7,768 nucleotides of DNA. Origin: Candidatus Aenigmatarchaeota archaeon. GTDB taxonomy: Archaea > Aenigmatarchaeota > Aenigmatarchaeia > CG10238-14. Positions within the stretch are counted from its first letter, which is position 1, and each line of letters starts with the position of its first letter. The DNA is taken from assembly GCA_026397455.1 (NCBI GenBank), contig JAPLUX010000099.1, positions 1 through 7,768 of the forward strand, read 5' to 3'. Under the pieces are notes generated by a model. It saw only the letters and a program-made list of their open reading frames with translations. It did no database searches and was not told the DNA's origin. The position numbers and the translations under genes are program-made. This document shows positions 1 to 6,219 of the stretch, one piece after another.

Positions 1-1778
1 CGTCTACTACAGGAATATTCAACTTAAACGTAGTTGCGAAATATAAAGGTGCAGAAACTGCAAGTAACTCTAATGTTGAAGTTAAATTACCTTTAGAATT
101 TGATCTTGTTAGTATCGATAAGACTTGGATAAAAGCAAACGATAACATCACATTGACTTTTAAAACAATGTTCAAAGGAAGTGGGATTGATTTAAGGAAC
201 GAGTACTTGAATTTTTTGATAAATTCTGTTGATGCTGATATAATAGAAATATACAGGAGTGGTGAATACTCTTATGTAAAAATATCAGCACCGAATCTAG
301 CTCCTGGAAACTATAACTTTGGAATAAAATTCACATACATGGGGTTCGTTAAGGAAATTACTAAAGAAATCAATTATGTCGTGCCAATCTCTGGTAGTAT
401 CATCGATAGTAGTAACAAACCGATTACAACACAATTAAAATTTCGAAGAAATACGACTGAAACAACTTTCATAACGAGTAGTAGTGGTTCATATTCCGGT
501 GACTTGCCCCCTGGTATATACGATATTGAAATAACTTTTCCAAACTCAAAACTCACTCTTACACAGGTTACTATAAACGAATTCAACAACCCGATAAAGT
601 ATGACAATCCATCCTCACAAGTCGTCATTTCTGGATTAGGAACAGGGGGTATTTTCGTTTATGAGATAGCTTTCACTTATTCAAATGCTTATTTGGAAAT
701 GACTTACGATGATAGCAAGATTCTCGATGAAAGTAGGATGGTCTTGTACAAGTGTGAAAACTGGAATTTTGGGAGGAAAATATGTAATGCTGATTGGAAA
801 ACAGTCGATGGTCAAATCGATACTGTGAGAAATACTGTGAAGATAAACACAACTAGTCTTTCTGCATTCCTTATAGGTTACAAAAAAGATCTTTTCTTGA
901 ATTTTGATACTGACAAGGATGAATATTCACTGAAAGAAATAATAAAAATCACTGGTATAATTCAGGATGAAGATTCAAAACCCGTATCAGGAGTTCAAAT
1001 TACAGCTAACATCCCGAATACTAGTATATCTTCTTCTACAAAGTCAGATGATGGTGGTGTATTTTCTCTAGAATTTCAAGCTCCTGATAAAGAAGGTGAT
1101 TTTACTATTTTTGTTAAAGCAGAGAAATCCCCTTTTACAACTTTGAATAAAACTGCATCGATAAAACTCTTCAAGAGTGAAAAAATTACAATATTGATGC
1201 CAGATAGTATCAAAGTCAATCAAGGTGGAAGTTCATCGATGTGGATTTCGATAGTGAATACAGGACAAATAGATTATTCGCGCTTGACATTATCGTTGTC
1301 TGGAATTCCTGACGACTATTATACCATGCCTAATGAAACAGAAGAGTTGAAAGCTGGTGGAGAAAAGAAAATATCAATAGATTTTAAAATACCGAATGAT
1401 GCAGGTGTAGCTAGTCATACAGGTAAACTCAAAGTTAATTACGGTAACAATTCTTTAGAACAACAGTTTATACTGAGTGTTTCAACCGGAAGTGACAATA
1501 AAACTGTAGATGTTCCGATTGATGAAGGTTTCAAGTTTCCGAGTATATTCACAGGGAAATTTGTTTTTCCAACTCCAGGTTTGGATGTTCTTTCAATCAT
1601 TTTAATTGTAATCTTAGTTTTTTTAATATCTATCTTACTAAAAAGGAAAAAACTAAAGACGGAAATCGAGAGGACAGAGATAAAAAACACATTATTGGAT
1701 ATAAAAGGGGAAATCGGGAGACGTCCGATGAAAAAAAGAAAGAATATAAAGAAACTTAAAAAAAAGAAATCAAAATAG
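1..1778 (+). CDS. Membrane-anchored multi-domain surface protein (5' end outside window)
   Basis: The reading frame is open from the left edge (first full codon at base 3) to a TAG stop, so about 591 residues are visible and the true start lies upstream. A TTG at 153 is in frame, but coding sequence continues above it, so it is not a credible start. Visible in order are: an Ig-like N-terminal part; a carboxypeptidase-regulatory-like beta domain (about 384-542; SGSI, then PPGIYDIEITF); a segment with two Cys and a W...LSAFLIGY ending (about 684-887), a pattern I associate with archaeal surface proteins; a macroglobulin-like Ig domain (about 888-1175; SGVQI, then DGGVFSLEFQAP); a NEW3/CARDB-like Ig domain (about 1182-1487; WISIVNTG); one hydrophobic helix (about 1587-1640); and a tail very rich in Lys/Arg. 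The positive tail fits an extracellular ectodomain with a cytoplasmic C-terminus. Function is unknown; structural, adhesive or receptor roles are all possible. Domain assignments are by eye. Confidence 0.85.
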   Translation, partial: STTGIFNLNVVAKYKGAETASNSNVEVKLPLEFDLVSIDKTWIKANDNITLTFKTMFKGSGIDLRNEYLNFLINSVDADIIEIYRSGEYSYVKISAPNLAPGNYNFGIKFTYMGFVKEITKEINYVVPISGSIIDSSNKPITTQLKFRRNTTETTFITSSSGSYSGDLPPGIYDIEITFPNSKLTLTQVTINEFNNPIKYDNPSSQVVISGLGTGGIFVYEIAFTYSNAYLEMTYDDSKILDESRMVLYKCENWNFGRKICNADWKTVDGQIDTVRNTVKINTTSLSAFLIGYKKDLFLNFDTDKDEYSLKEIIKITGIIQDEDSKPVSGVQITANIPNTSISSSTKSDDGGVFSLEFQAPDKEGDFTIFVKAEKSPFTTLNKTASIKLFKSEKITILMPDSIKVNQGGSSSMWISIVNTGQIDYSRLTLSLSGIPDDYYTMPNETEELKAGGEKKISIDFKIPNDAGVASHTGKLKVNYGNNSLEQQFILSVSTGSDNKTVDVPIDEGFKFPSIFTGKFVFPTPGLDVLSIILIVILVFLISILLKRKKLKTEIERTEIKNTLLDIKGEIGRRPMKKRKNIKKLKKKKSK

Positions 1779-1791
1779 TTCTTAGACAATT

Positions 1792-3432
1792 ATGAAAATT
1801 ATACCTTCCATTGTTGTTATAATACTTACAATAATATTCATAATTCCGTTTGTATCAAGTCAATCGATAAACTATATAGAAGTTAATGGAACCACATTTA
1901 CCCAACCAGAAGCCATCAATATAACTGGTTGGACGGATAATTCAAGTTCTGAAACTTATCTTTGGAATGATTATAATGGTACATTTCAACCAATGTTGCC
2001 AAACGGAACTGGAACTCAAACAAATATAACTCTATCATCTAACTTGAATACAGGAGATTATACTGTATATTGTAATTCTACTTGGAATTCTACTTTAGCT
2101 TGGAAAAGTTTTTCAGTAGCATCTGTAACCACTAATGTGACAACTACTACGACTCAAGAGACAACAACTACAACTGAAACCACGATGTTAACGACAATTC
2201 CTGAAACGACAACGACGGTTGAAACTACGACATCTACTCTACCTTCAAAGGTGGAGGACAAAGAACCTCCTACATGGTCAAACTTGAGACATGAACCTTC
2301 GGTTGTGAAAAAAACAGACTCAGTCAATATAATAGTTGATTGGCTCGACAACGTATATTTGGATACTGTGATCATCTACGAAAACTCTACTAGTGTATGG
2401 AAAGAACATGTTTGCGATAAAGCAACAGGACGATGTTCATTAGGAATAGTTAATTTGTCTGTGATATCTGCTGATATGGCAAGTTCACTCCTGATAGTTG
2501 GATTTGTTATTGTTTTTGCTGTTATCATCATTGTATTAATAAAAGTGGTGCATGCACCTAAGATAATATCATCTTTTCTGGCTATAGTATTGTTCATATT
2601 CTTACTGTCAATATTCTTGTCTCCAGAGTTATCAAGAAACATGTCAAGAACTTTCTCTAGGTTAGGAATCATACCTGTAGGACCTGTAATAACTTTTTCT
2701 CACACTATACTCGCTTCGGAATTGAATGCTGGAGATGTAGTTTCGTACTACAGTTATGCAAATGACACGAGTGGAAATAATAATACGACTGAAATTAAGA
2801 GTTTTACAGTGCAAGCGATTGAAGTTGTAACAAAAATAAAGAAACCGCCAGAAGTCACACCTCCTACACCAGAACACTATTTACAGAGGTTCGATTTTGA
2901 AAAATCACGGGAAGAAAATGTTTCCTTGGTTAAAGATTTTTATGTAAGGTCTACTTTGGATACCGAAGATCTAGATAATAAAGTATGGGATTGGAATCCA
3001 GTTTCAAAAGAAAAAAAAATTAATGGTAGTTCTTCACTTTTTTACGACCTAGATTTTAACAAAAACATTAATGATGGAGATGTAATTTATTCTAAAACAA
3101 TGGATTTAAATGAAACTGAGTTCATAGAAATAACTTTTTATTATTACCCTAAATTTTCAGGTCATAGGGCAAATATAGGTTTCGAGATCATTTCACCTGA
3201 TGACATGCAAACTATTGCAATAGGACTGACGGATGTTAAGGCCATATCTTCTGGAACAGATTTTAATGTGACCACTGAAAATCTTGACAACGGGTGGAAA
3301 AAGGTTTCTGCAAAAACCAATATAATTATTCAGCCAGCAAAGTTGCGACTTTTTATACAAGGAATACCATACTCAGATGATTTTAGCTCTAAATTTTTTA
3401 TAGATGAAATTTCAATAAGGTTGGTAAAATGA
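1792..3432 (+). CDS. Secreted Ig-like/jelly-roll surface protein carrying an internal transmembrane hairpin
   Basis: This 546-residue protein starts at the ATG 13 bases after the upstream stop. I see no convincing Shine-Dalgarno site, but the start gives a clean signal peptide (residues 1-23, hydrophobic core then VSS/QS). The order is: Ig-like domain (24-110, many sequons); Thr-rich stalk (113-149); second Ig/fibronectin-like domain (about 158-340, with PPTWSN, VDWLDNV, then AGDVVSYYSYANDTSG); Pro-rich linker (351-360); and a C-terminal jelly-roll-like domain (about 361-546) ending FFIDEISIRLV, the usual closing strand of CBM/galactose-binding-like folds. The second Ig-like domain is interrupted at about 220-290 by two hydrophobic helices (232-250 and 258-277) joined by a short basic loop. 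Cys208 and Cys215 lie just before the interruption. Sugar binding by the last domain is plausible but unproven. The gene overlaps the next one by 4 bases. Confidence 0.85.
   Translation: MKIIPSIVVIILTIIFIIPFVSSQSINYIEVNGTTFTQPEAINITGWTDNSSSETYLWNDYNGTFQPMLPNGTGTQTNITLSSNLNTGDYTVYCNSTWNSTLAWKSFSVASVTTNVTTTTTQETTTTTETTMLTTIPETTTTVETTTSTLPSKVEDKEPPTWSNLRHEPSVVKKTDSVNIIVDWLDNVYLDTVIIYENSTSVWKEHVCDKATGRCSLGIVNLSVISADMASSLLIVGFVIVFAVIIIVLIKVVHAPKIISSFLAIVLFIFLLSIFLSPELSRNMSRTFSRLGIIPVGPVITFSHTILASELNAGDVVSYYSYANDTSGNNNTTEIKSFTVQAIEVVTKIKKPPEVTPPTPEHYLQRFDFEKSREENVSLVKDFYVRSTLDTEDLDNKVWDWNPVSKEKKINGSSSLFYDLDFNKNINDGDVIYSKTMDLNETEFIEITFYYYPKFSGHRANIGFEIISPDDMQTIAIGLTDVKAISSGTDFNVTTENLDNGWKKVSAKTNIIIQPAKLRLFIQGIPYSDDFSSKFFIDEISIRLVK
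2128..2238 (+). repeat. Thr-rich low-complexity stalk (ACN codon tract)
   Basis: The tract encodes residues 113-149 of the upstream Ig-like/jelly-roll protein, where 24 of 37 residues are Thr, interspersed with Glu, Val, Pro and Ile. ACA, ACT, ACG and ACC codons are mixed, so this is not a simple recent microsatellite expansion and looks selected at the protein level. Such segments usually act as extended, O-glycosylatable spacers between the folded domains of archaeal surface proteins. Confidence 0.8.
2440..2669 (+). other. Apparent in-frame insertion encoding a membrane hairpin, bounded by direct repeats
   Basis: The octamer TTAGGAAT occurs at 2440-2447 and again at 2662-2669, exactly 222 bases (74 codons) apart and in the same reading phase, encoding LGI both times (residues 217-219 and 291-293). 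Between the copies lie two hydrophobic helices separated by a short loop with Lys and His. Joining the flanks at the repeat gives GRCSLGIIPVGPVITFSHTI, which would run on as a normal Ig-like domain of about 110 residues. I see no terminal inverted repeats and no recombinase. The loop charge fits a hairpin that dips in and out, leaving both flanks outside the cell. The direct repeat is seen directly; insertion as its origin is inference. Confidence 0.6.
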
Positions 3433-5543
3433 GACAGATATTTATAATTTTATTTGCAATTGCAATTTTCTTTTTTTCCAACGTAGCTGTTGTTAATGCA
3501 GAAACTAGACTTAAAACGGTTGAGTTTTTTATAAACAACACAGCTACACAAATTGCTGCTAATGCTTTCTTCAACTCCACTTTCAGTATACTACTTCCTG
3601 AAACAGGTGTTAATGTAAAATCAGCGCATATAGAAGTTTATGGTGTTTCTCCTTCTGGAACTGCAGGCAATGTTGAAGTAAGGTTAAATGATACAAATTT
3701 AGGTGTTGTTGCTATTCCTGGTGGAGGAGAGTGGTTTTGGTTCAGGTTTTTAGTCAATGGAACAAATTTATATTCATTATCTGGTGGTGTATCTTCATCT
3801 TTTGTCTTCTCATTGAGACCAACAACAGCTATGAACGCATTTTCTTCCAAAGTGGTCATTACTAACCAGTATGATGATACTTCTGCAACTCAAATTCAGA
3901 CAGTGCAATATTTTATTAATTTAAGTGCTGCAGCAATTGCTTCTACCGGTTCACATAAAAATTTATTTAGTATACATCTCCCTGACGCTAACCCTTCTGT
4001 TAAATCAGCTTGGTTTGAAATCGGTGGGTTGACTTCAGGAGCTGCAGCACTTTCTCTCACGGCTTTACTTAATGGTACCTCACCTTCATACGGAAGCTCA
4101 ATAAATTTGAGCACTGGTACTTCAGAAACAGAAAGTTTTATTGTAAACATAAATGCAACAAGTTCAACAGCTTCAATCTACTCCATAAACAATAACAATC
4201 CTTTCATTTATAATCTGACTGTTACTTGTGGTGGTGCTCCGTGTGGAGCATTACATGAAAAACTTTATATTACATATACATTTACTACAAGAAACCAAAC
4301 TACTTTAGAATTTTTTGTAAATTCAACAGGACCACAATCTGGAGCAGGTGTTTGGCAAAATTATACATTTCCCGTTCAACTATTCGGAGAAAGTCCAAGT
4401 GTAAGAAATGCATATTTTGAAATTTATGGTGGCTTGACAGGAACTGCAAATTCGATGGATGTTTTTCTAAATGATACTATACTTAATTCTCCGGCAATAG
4501 CACTAGATTTTAATCGTGCAGAAGCTTCCGTGTTCAAGGTTGCAGTTAATGGGACTGGTCTATCTAACGGTCTATATGGGATAACAGACAATACTATAAG
4601 AGTTTTTAAACTATCGATAAGATGTAATTCGGCTGCATGTAATGCAATATCAGCCAAGGCAGTAATAACCTATAGTTTTAATTCACCAACTAACCAAACA
4701 AATGTGGTTTTCTTTGTAAATTCTAGTACAACGCAAATTGCAGCGAGCGGTTGGATGAATAGTACAGTTATAGTTCAATTACCAGAATCAATCGTCTCAG
4801 TGAGTTCAGTTTTTATCGAAAGCGGTGGTAATCGGGGTGGGACTGCTGCCATGACTTCGAGAGTAGTTCTCGGAAATGAAGTTGTGCCTAATGACGCCTC
4901 AACATGGTCTGGCACAGGAACGAATCAGCCATATTATGGGTTTAGAACTGTTTATAATGCTACAAATTCTACATCAAGCTCAACACCCTACGGAATAACT
5001 GATAATACCTATAAAGCCTTTAAATTTGGTATTCAATGCTCTGGTTCTGCATGTAATAACCTGAATCAAAAATTAATTTTACTTTATTCATTTACCCCTC
5101 CTGTTATAGGATTGTCTTTCAACATCACTCTACCAGGATTATCTCCTAATCAATCATCAGGAACACAACCAGGAACTCTTACTACACCTATAAACTTCAG
5201 TGCAACTGCTAAAACTGAAAACAATGTTATACCATGCGTATACAATTCGAATTACTGCCAGGATGGTGCAAATTCAATATTCACTTTTAAAAACACTGGA
5301 AATGTGGGAGAAAAGTGGAACATATCGTTGAGTCAAGCTCTTCCATCTTACATTCATCTTTATGGAAATACTATTAATTCGAAAGTTGGAGAAACAGAAA
5401 TAACACCAAATGGATGGATAGTTGCAAACAATATCCTTCCTGGAAACTCTGTACAAGCATGGCTGTGGGCTGGTTATTTAGATGTACCATCAGGGTCAAG
5501 GATTGAAATTGCTATAAATCACACTTCGATGACTGCAACTTAA
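3429..5543 (+). CDS. Exported four-repeat glycoprotein-like surface protein
   Basis: This 704-residue protein starts at an ATG overlapping the upstream TGA stop (ATGA), which suggests translational coupling; AGGTTGGT lies just upstream. The signal peptide is about residues 1-24, ending VVNA/ET. Four tandem divergent repeats follow (about 28-146, 155-286, 289-416, 422-555). Each opens with [FY]F[IV]N-x-[ST], continues into a [VI]QLPES-like strand and a V..[AV][WYF]FEI.GG strand, and ends KL.I.Y.F. Repeats 2-4 carry a CX4C pair (C267/C272, C399/C404, C537/C542) that repeat 1 lacks. More than twenty N-X-S/T sequons are present. The last part (about 560-704) is a separate domain containing KNTGNVGEKW and NNILPGNSV, related to the next gene product. 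No C-terminal membrane segment is seen, so surface retention would need partners or assembly. I do not recognise a named family; an S-layer-like or fibre subunit is the best guess. Confidence 0.85.
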   Translation: MRQIFIILFAIAIFFFSNVAVVNAETRLKTVEFFINNTATQIAANAFFNSTFSILLPETGVNVKSAHIEVYGVSPSGTAGNVEVRLNDTNLGVVAIPGGGEWFWFRFLVNGTNLYSLSGGVSSSFVFSLRPTTAMNAFSSKVVITNQYDDTSATQIQTVQYFINLSAAAIASTGSHKNLFSIHLPDANPSVKSAWFEIGGLTSGAAALSLTALLNGTSPSYGSSINLSTGTSETESFIVNINATSSTASIYSINNNNPFIYNLTVTCGGAPCGALHEKLYITYTFTTRNQTTLEFFVNSTGPQSGAGVWQNYTFPVQLFGESPSVRNAYFEIYGGLTGTANSMDVFLNDTILNSPAIALDFNRAEASVFKVAVNGTGLSNGLYGITDNTIRVFKLSIRCNSAACNAISAKAVITYSFNSPTNQTNVVFFVNSSTTQIAASGWMNSTVIVQLPESIVSVSSVFIESGGNRGGTAAMTSRVVLGNEVVPNDASTWSGTGTNQPYYGFRTVYNATNSTSSSTPYGITDNTYKAFKFGIQCSGSACNNLNQKLILLYSFTPPVIGLSFNITLPGLSPNQSSGTQPGTLTTPINFSATAKTENNVIPCVYNSNYCQDGANSIFTFKNTGNVGEKWNISLSQALPSYIHLYGNTINSKVGETEITPNGWIVANNILPGNSVQAWLWAGYLDVPSGSRIEIAINHTSMTAT
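3510..3866 (+). repeat. Protein repeat 1 of 4 (divergent, lacks the Cys pair)
   Basis: Residues 28-146 of the four-repeat protein. It opens VEFFIN-N-T with a sequon at N36, has further sequons at N49 and N87, and closes SSKVVITNQY. Where repeats 2-4 have CX4C, this copy has RPTTAMN, so the disulfide-capable pair is absent. Confidence 0.7.
3891..4286 (+). repeat. Protein repeat 2 of 4
   Basis: Residues 155-286 of the four-repeat protein. It opens VQYFINLS with a sequon at N164, has SVKSAWFEIGG, LNGT at 215, the Cys pair C267/C272 (TCGGAPC), and closes EKLYITYTF. The start-to-start distance to repeat 1, measured at the opening sequon, is 128 residues. Confidence 0.75.
4293..4676 (+). repeat. 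Protein repeat 3 of 4
   Basis: Residues 289-416 of the four-repeat protein. It opens LEFFVNST with a sequon at N298, has SVRNAYFEIYGG, LNDT at 348, LYGITDNT, the Cys pair C399/C404 (RCNSAAC), and closes KAVITYSF. The spacing from repeat 2 is 134 residues at the opening sequon. Confidence 0.75.
4692..5093 (+). repeat. Protein repeat 4 of 4
   Basis: Residues 422-555 of the four-repeat protein. It opens VVFFVNSS with a sequon at N431, has SVSSVFIESGG, PYGITDNT (shared with repeat 3), the Cys pair C537/C542 (QCSGSAC), and closes QKLILLYSF. The spacing from repeat 3 is 133 residues. It looks closest to repeat 3 by the YGITDNT and CX4C blocks. Confidence 0.75.
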
Positions 5544-5550
5544 AAAAATA

Positions 5551-5570
5551 GAAACATTTATTTAATATAA
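5551..5570 (+). promoter_or_regulatory. Candidate archaeal promoter (BRE/TATA-like)
   Basis: The 71-base gap between the four-repeat gene and the Cys-rich gene is the largest non-coding stretch here. It contains GAAAC followed by ATTTATTTAATATAA, which resembles a purine-rich BRE followed by a TATA box. Transcription would be expected to start about 25 bases downstream, near 5590, leaving a short leader with the ribosome-binding site. The whole region is A/T-rich, so chance resemblance is possible. No terminator hairpin or long T-tract is evident in the gap. Confidence 0.4.
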
Positions 5571-5603
5571 AACAAAATAAATTAATACTGAAAGGATAAA
5601 TCA

Positions 5604-5608
5604 GAGGT
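5604..5608 (+). promoter_or_regulatory. Ribosome-binding site GAGGT
   Basis: GAGGT ends 6 bases before the ATG at 5615 and matches the core of the archaeal anti-Shine-Dalgarno complement GGAGGTGA. It is the best Shine-Dalgarno site in the window and supports this start. It suggests strong or independent initiation for the Cys-rich gene. Confidence 0.65.
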
Positions 5609-5614
5609 TTAAAA

Positions 5615-6193
5615 ATGAAAAAAATAAGTTTAGTTTGTGCGGCTCTAATTTTTATGGGACTTATTGGTCTAGTAGTTGCTGATCAATATGCTTATACAAC
5701 AGCATACTTTTACTTACCGAGTGATGTTAGTTTTGGGGTGTTCCTTCTTGGAACAGCTGTAAATACCTCTTCTAGTCTGGATAACCCCCCTGGAAACCCT
5801 AGTACCACTTGGATTTCATTCAATGGAACAGACCCCAACCAGAAGGGAATACAGCCAATGACAACAGGAGCGACGGCAAATCAACAAAATGGTCCTACAA
5901 AACCTATTATTCGTATTTATAACATGGGAAATGTTGGTTACAAATTTTATATGAACTCTTCAGTTGGACAGGGATGTATCAGTCTGTGTGCTAATACTAC
6001 TTGTGGTGGTAGTGGCTGTACTAATCAACCTACATGCACTCCTATAAAAGAGTTATCGGGAACCTGGGCAACTTTATCAACCATTCTTCCTACAAATGGC
6101 TACTTGAACGTAACAATGTATGCTGATTTTACCAGTTGTCCGCCACCGATGAACCTCCAGGGAGCAGTATATTACAAGAGCTCCTTAACCTAA
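5615..6193 (+). CDS. Small Cys-rich secreted protein, related to the C-terminal domain of its neighbour
   Basis: This 192-residue protein has a signal peptide (about 1-22; MKKIS, hydrophobic core, then VVA/DQ) and no other membrane segment. The mature part contains a beta-rich domain with IIRIYNMGNVGYKF (about 98-111) and TWATLSTILPTNGYLNV (about 150-166). These align with FTFKNTGNVGEKW and GWIVANNILPGNSV at the end of the upstream four-repeat protein, so the two share a domain. A cysteine cluster (C121, C125, C130, C135, C141, with a further C175) could form up to three disulfides. The shared domain has no such cluster in the larger protein, which instead carries C603 and C610. The start is supported by GAGGT. 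The similarity suggests the two proteins are incorporated into the same structure; the specific function is unknown. Confidence 0.85.
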   Translation: MKKISLVCAALIFMGLIGLVVADQYAYTTAYFYLPSDVSFGVFLLGTAVNTSSSLDNPPGNPSTTWISFNGTDPNQKGIQPMTTGATANQQNGPTKPIIRIYNMGNVGYKFYMNSSVGQGCISLCANTTCGGSGCTNQPTCTPIKELSGTWATLSTILPTNGYLNVTMYADFTSCPPPMNLQGAVYYKSSLT

Positions 6194-6198
6194 ATCTG

Positions 6199-6219
6199 GT
6201 TTAAACATGAAAAAAATGG
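6199..6219 (+). promoter_or_regulatory. Start-region sequence duplicated from the preceding gene
   Basis: GGTTTAAA-x-ATGAAAAAAAT here matches 5606-5625 around the start of the preceding gene, differing at the base before ATG. GG of GGTTT may serve as a weak Shine-Dalgarno site. This supports ATG 6207 over the in-frame ATG at 6216. Shared origin by duplication and shared translational control are both possible. Confidence 0.5.

Noticed and set aside
153..155. TTG as the start of the first protein
   Set aside because: The same frame is open with Ig-like sequence to the left edge of the window, and there is no signal peptide at the TTG; the gene is simply truncated by the window.
1779..1791. 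Shine-Dalgarno site for the Ig-like/jelly-roll gene
   Set aside because: The 13-base gap has no G-rich motif; the start rests on the signal peptide and tight spacing only.
2128..2238. ACN tract as a CRISPR or DNA-level tandem array
   Set aside because: The repeats are irregular, with mixed synonymous codons and no spacers; it is a coding Thr-rich linker.
2440..2669. Intein or transposon as the source of the hairpin segment
   Set aside because: The segment is only about 74 residues, with no splicing-junction residues, no endonuclease or transposase, and I found no terminal inverted repeats.
374..4657. Many open frames of 60-116 codons on the minus strand
   Set aside because: They lie opposite well-supported + strand genes, lack domain or signal features of their own and have unnatural composition; they are shadows.
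5544..5614. Terminator or small RNA in the largest intergenic gap
   Set aside because: No stable inverted repeat or T-rich run is visible; only the TATA-like box and Shine-Dalgarno site can be supported.
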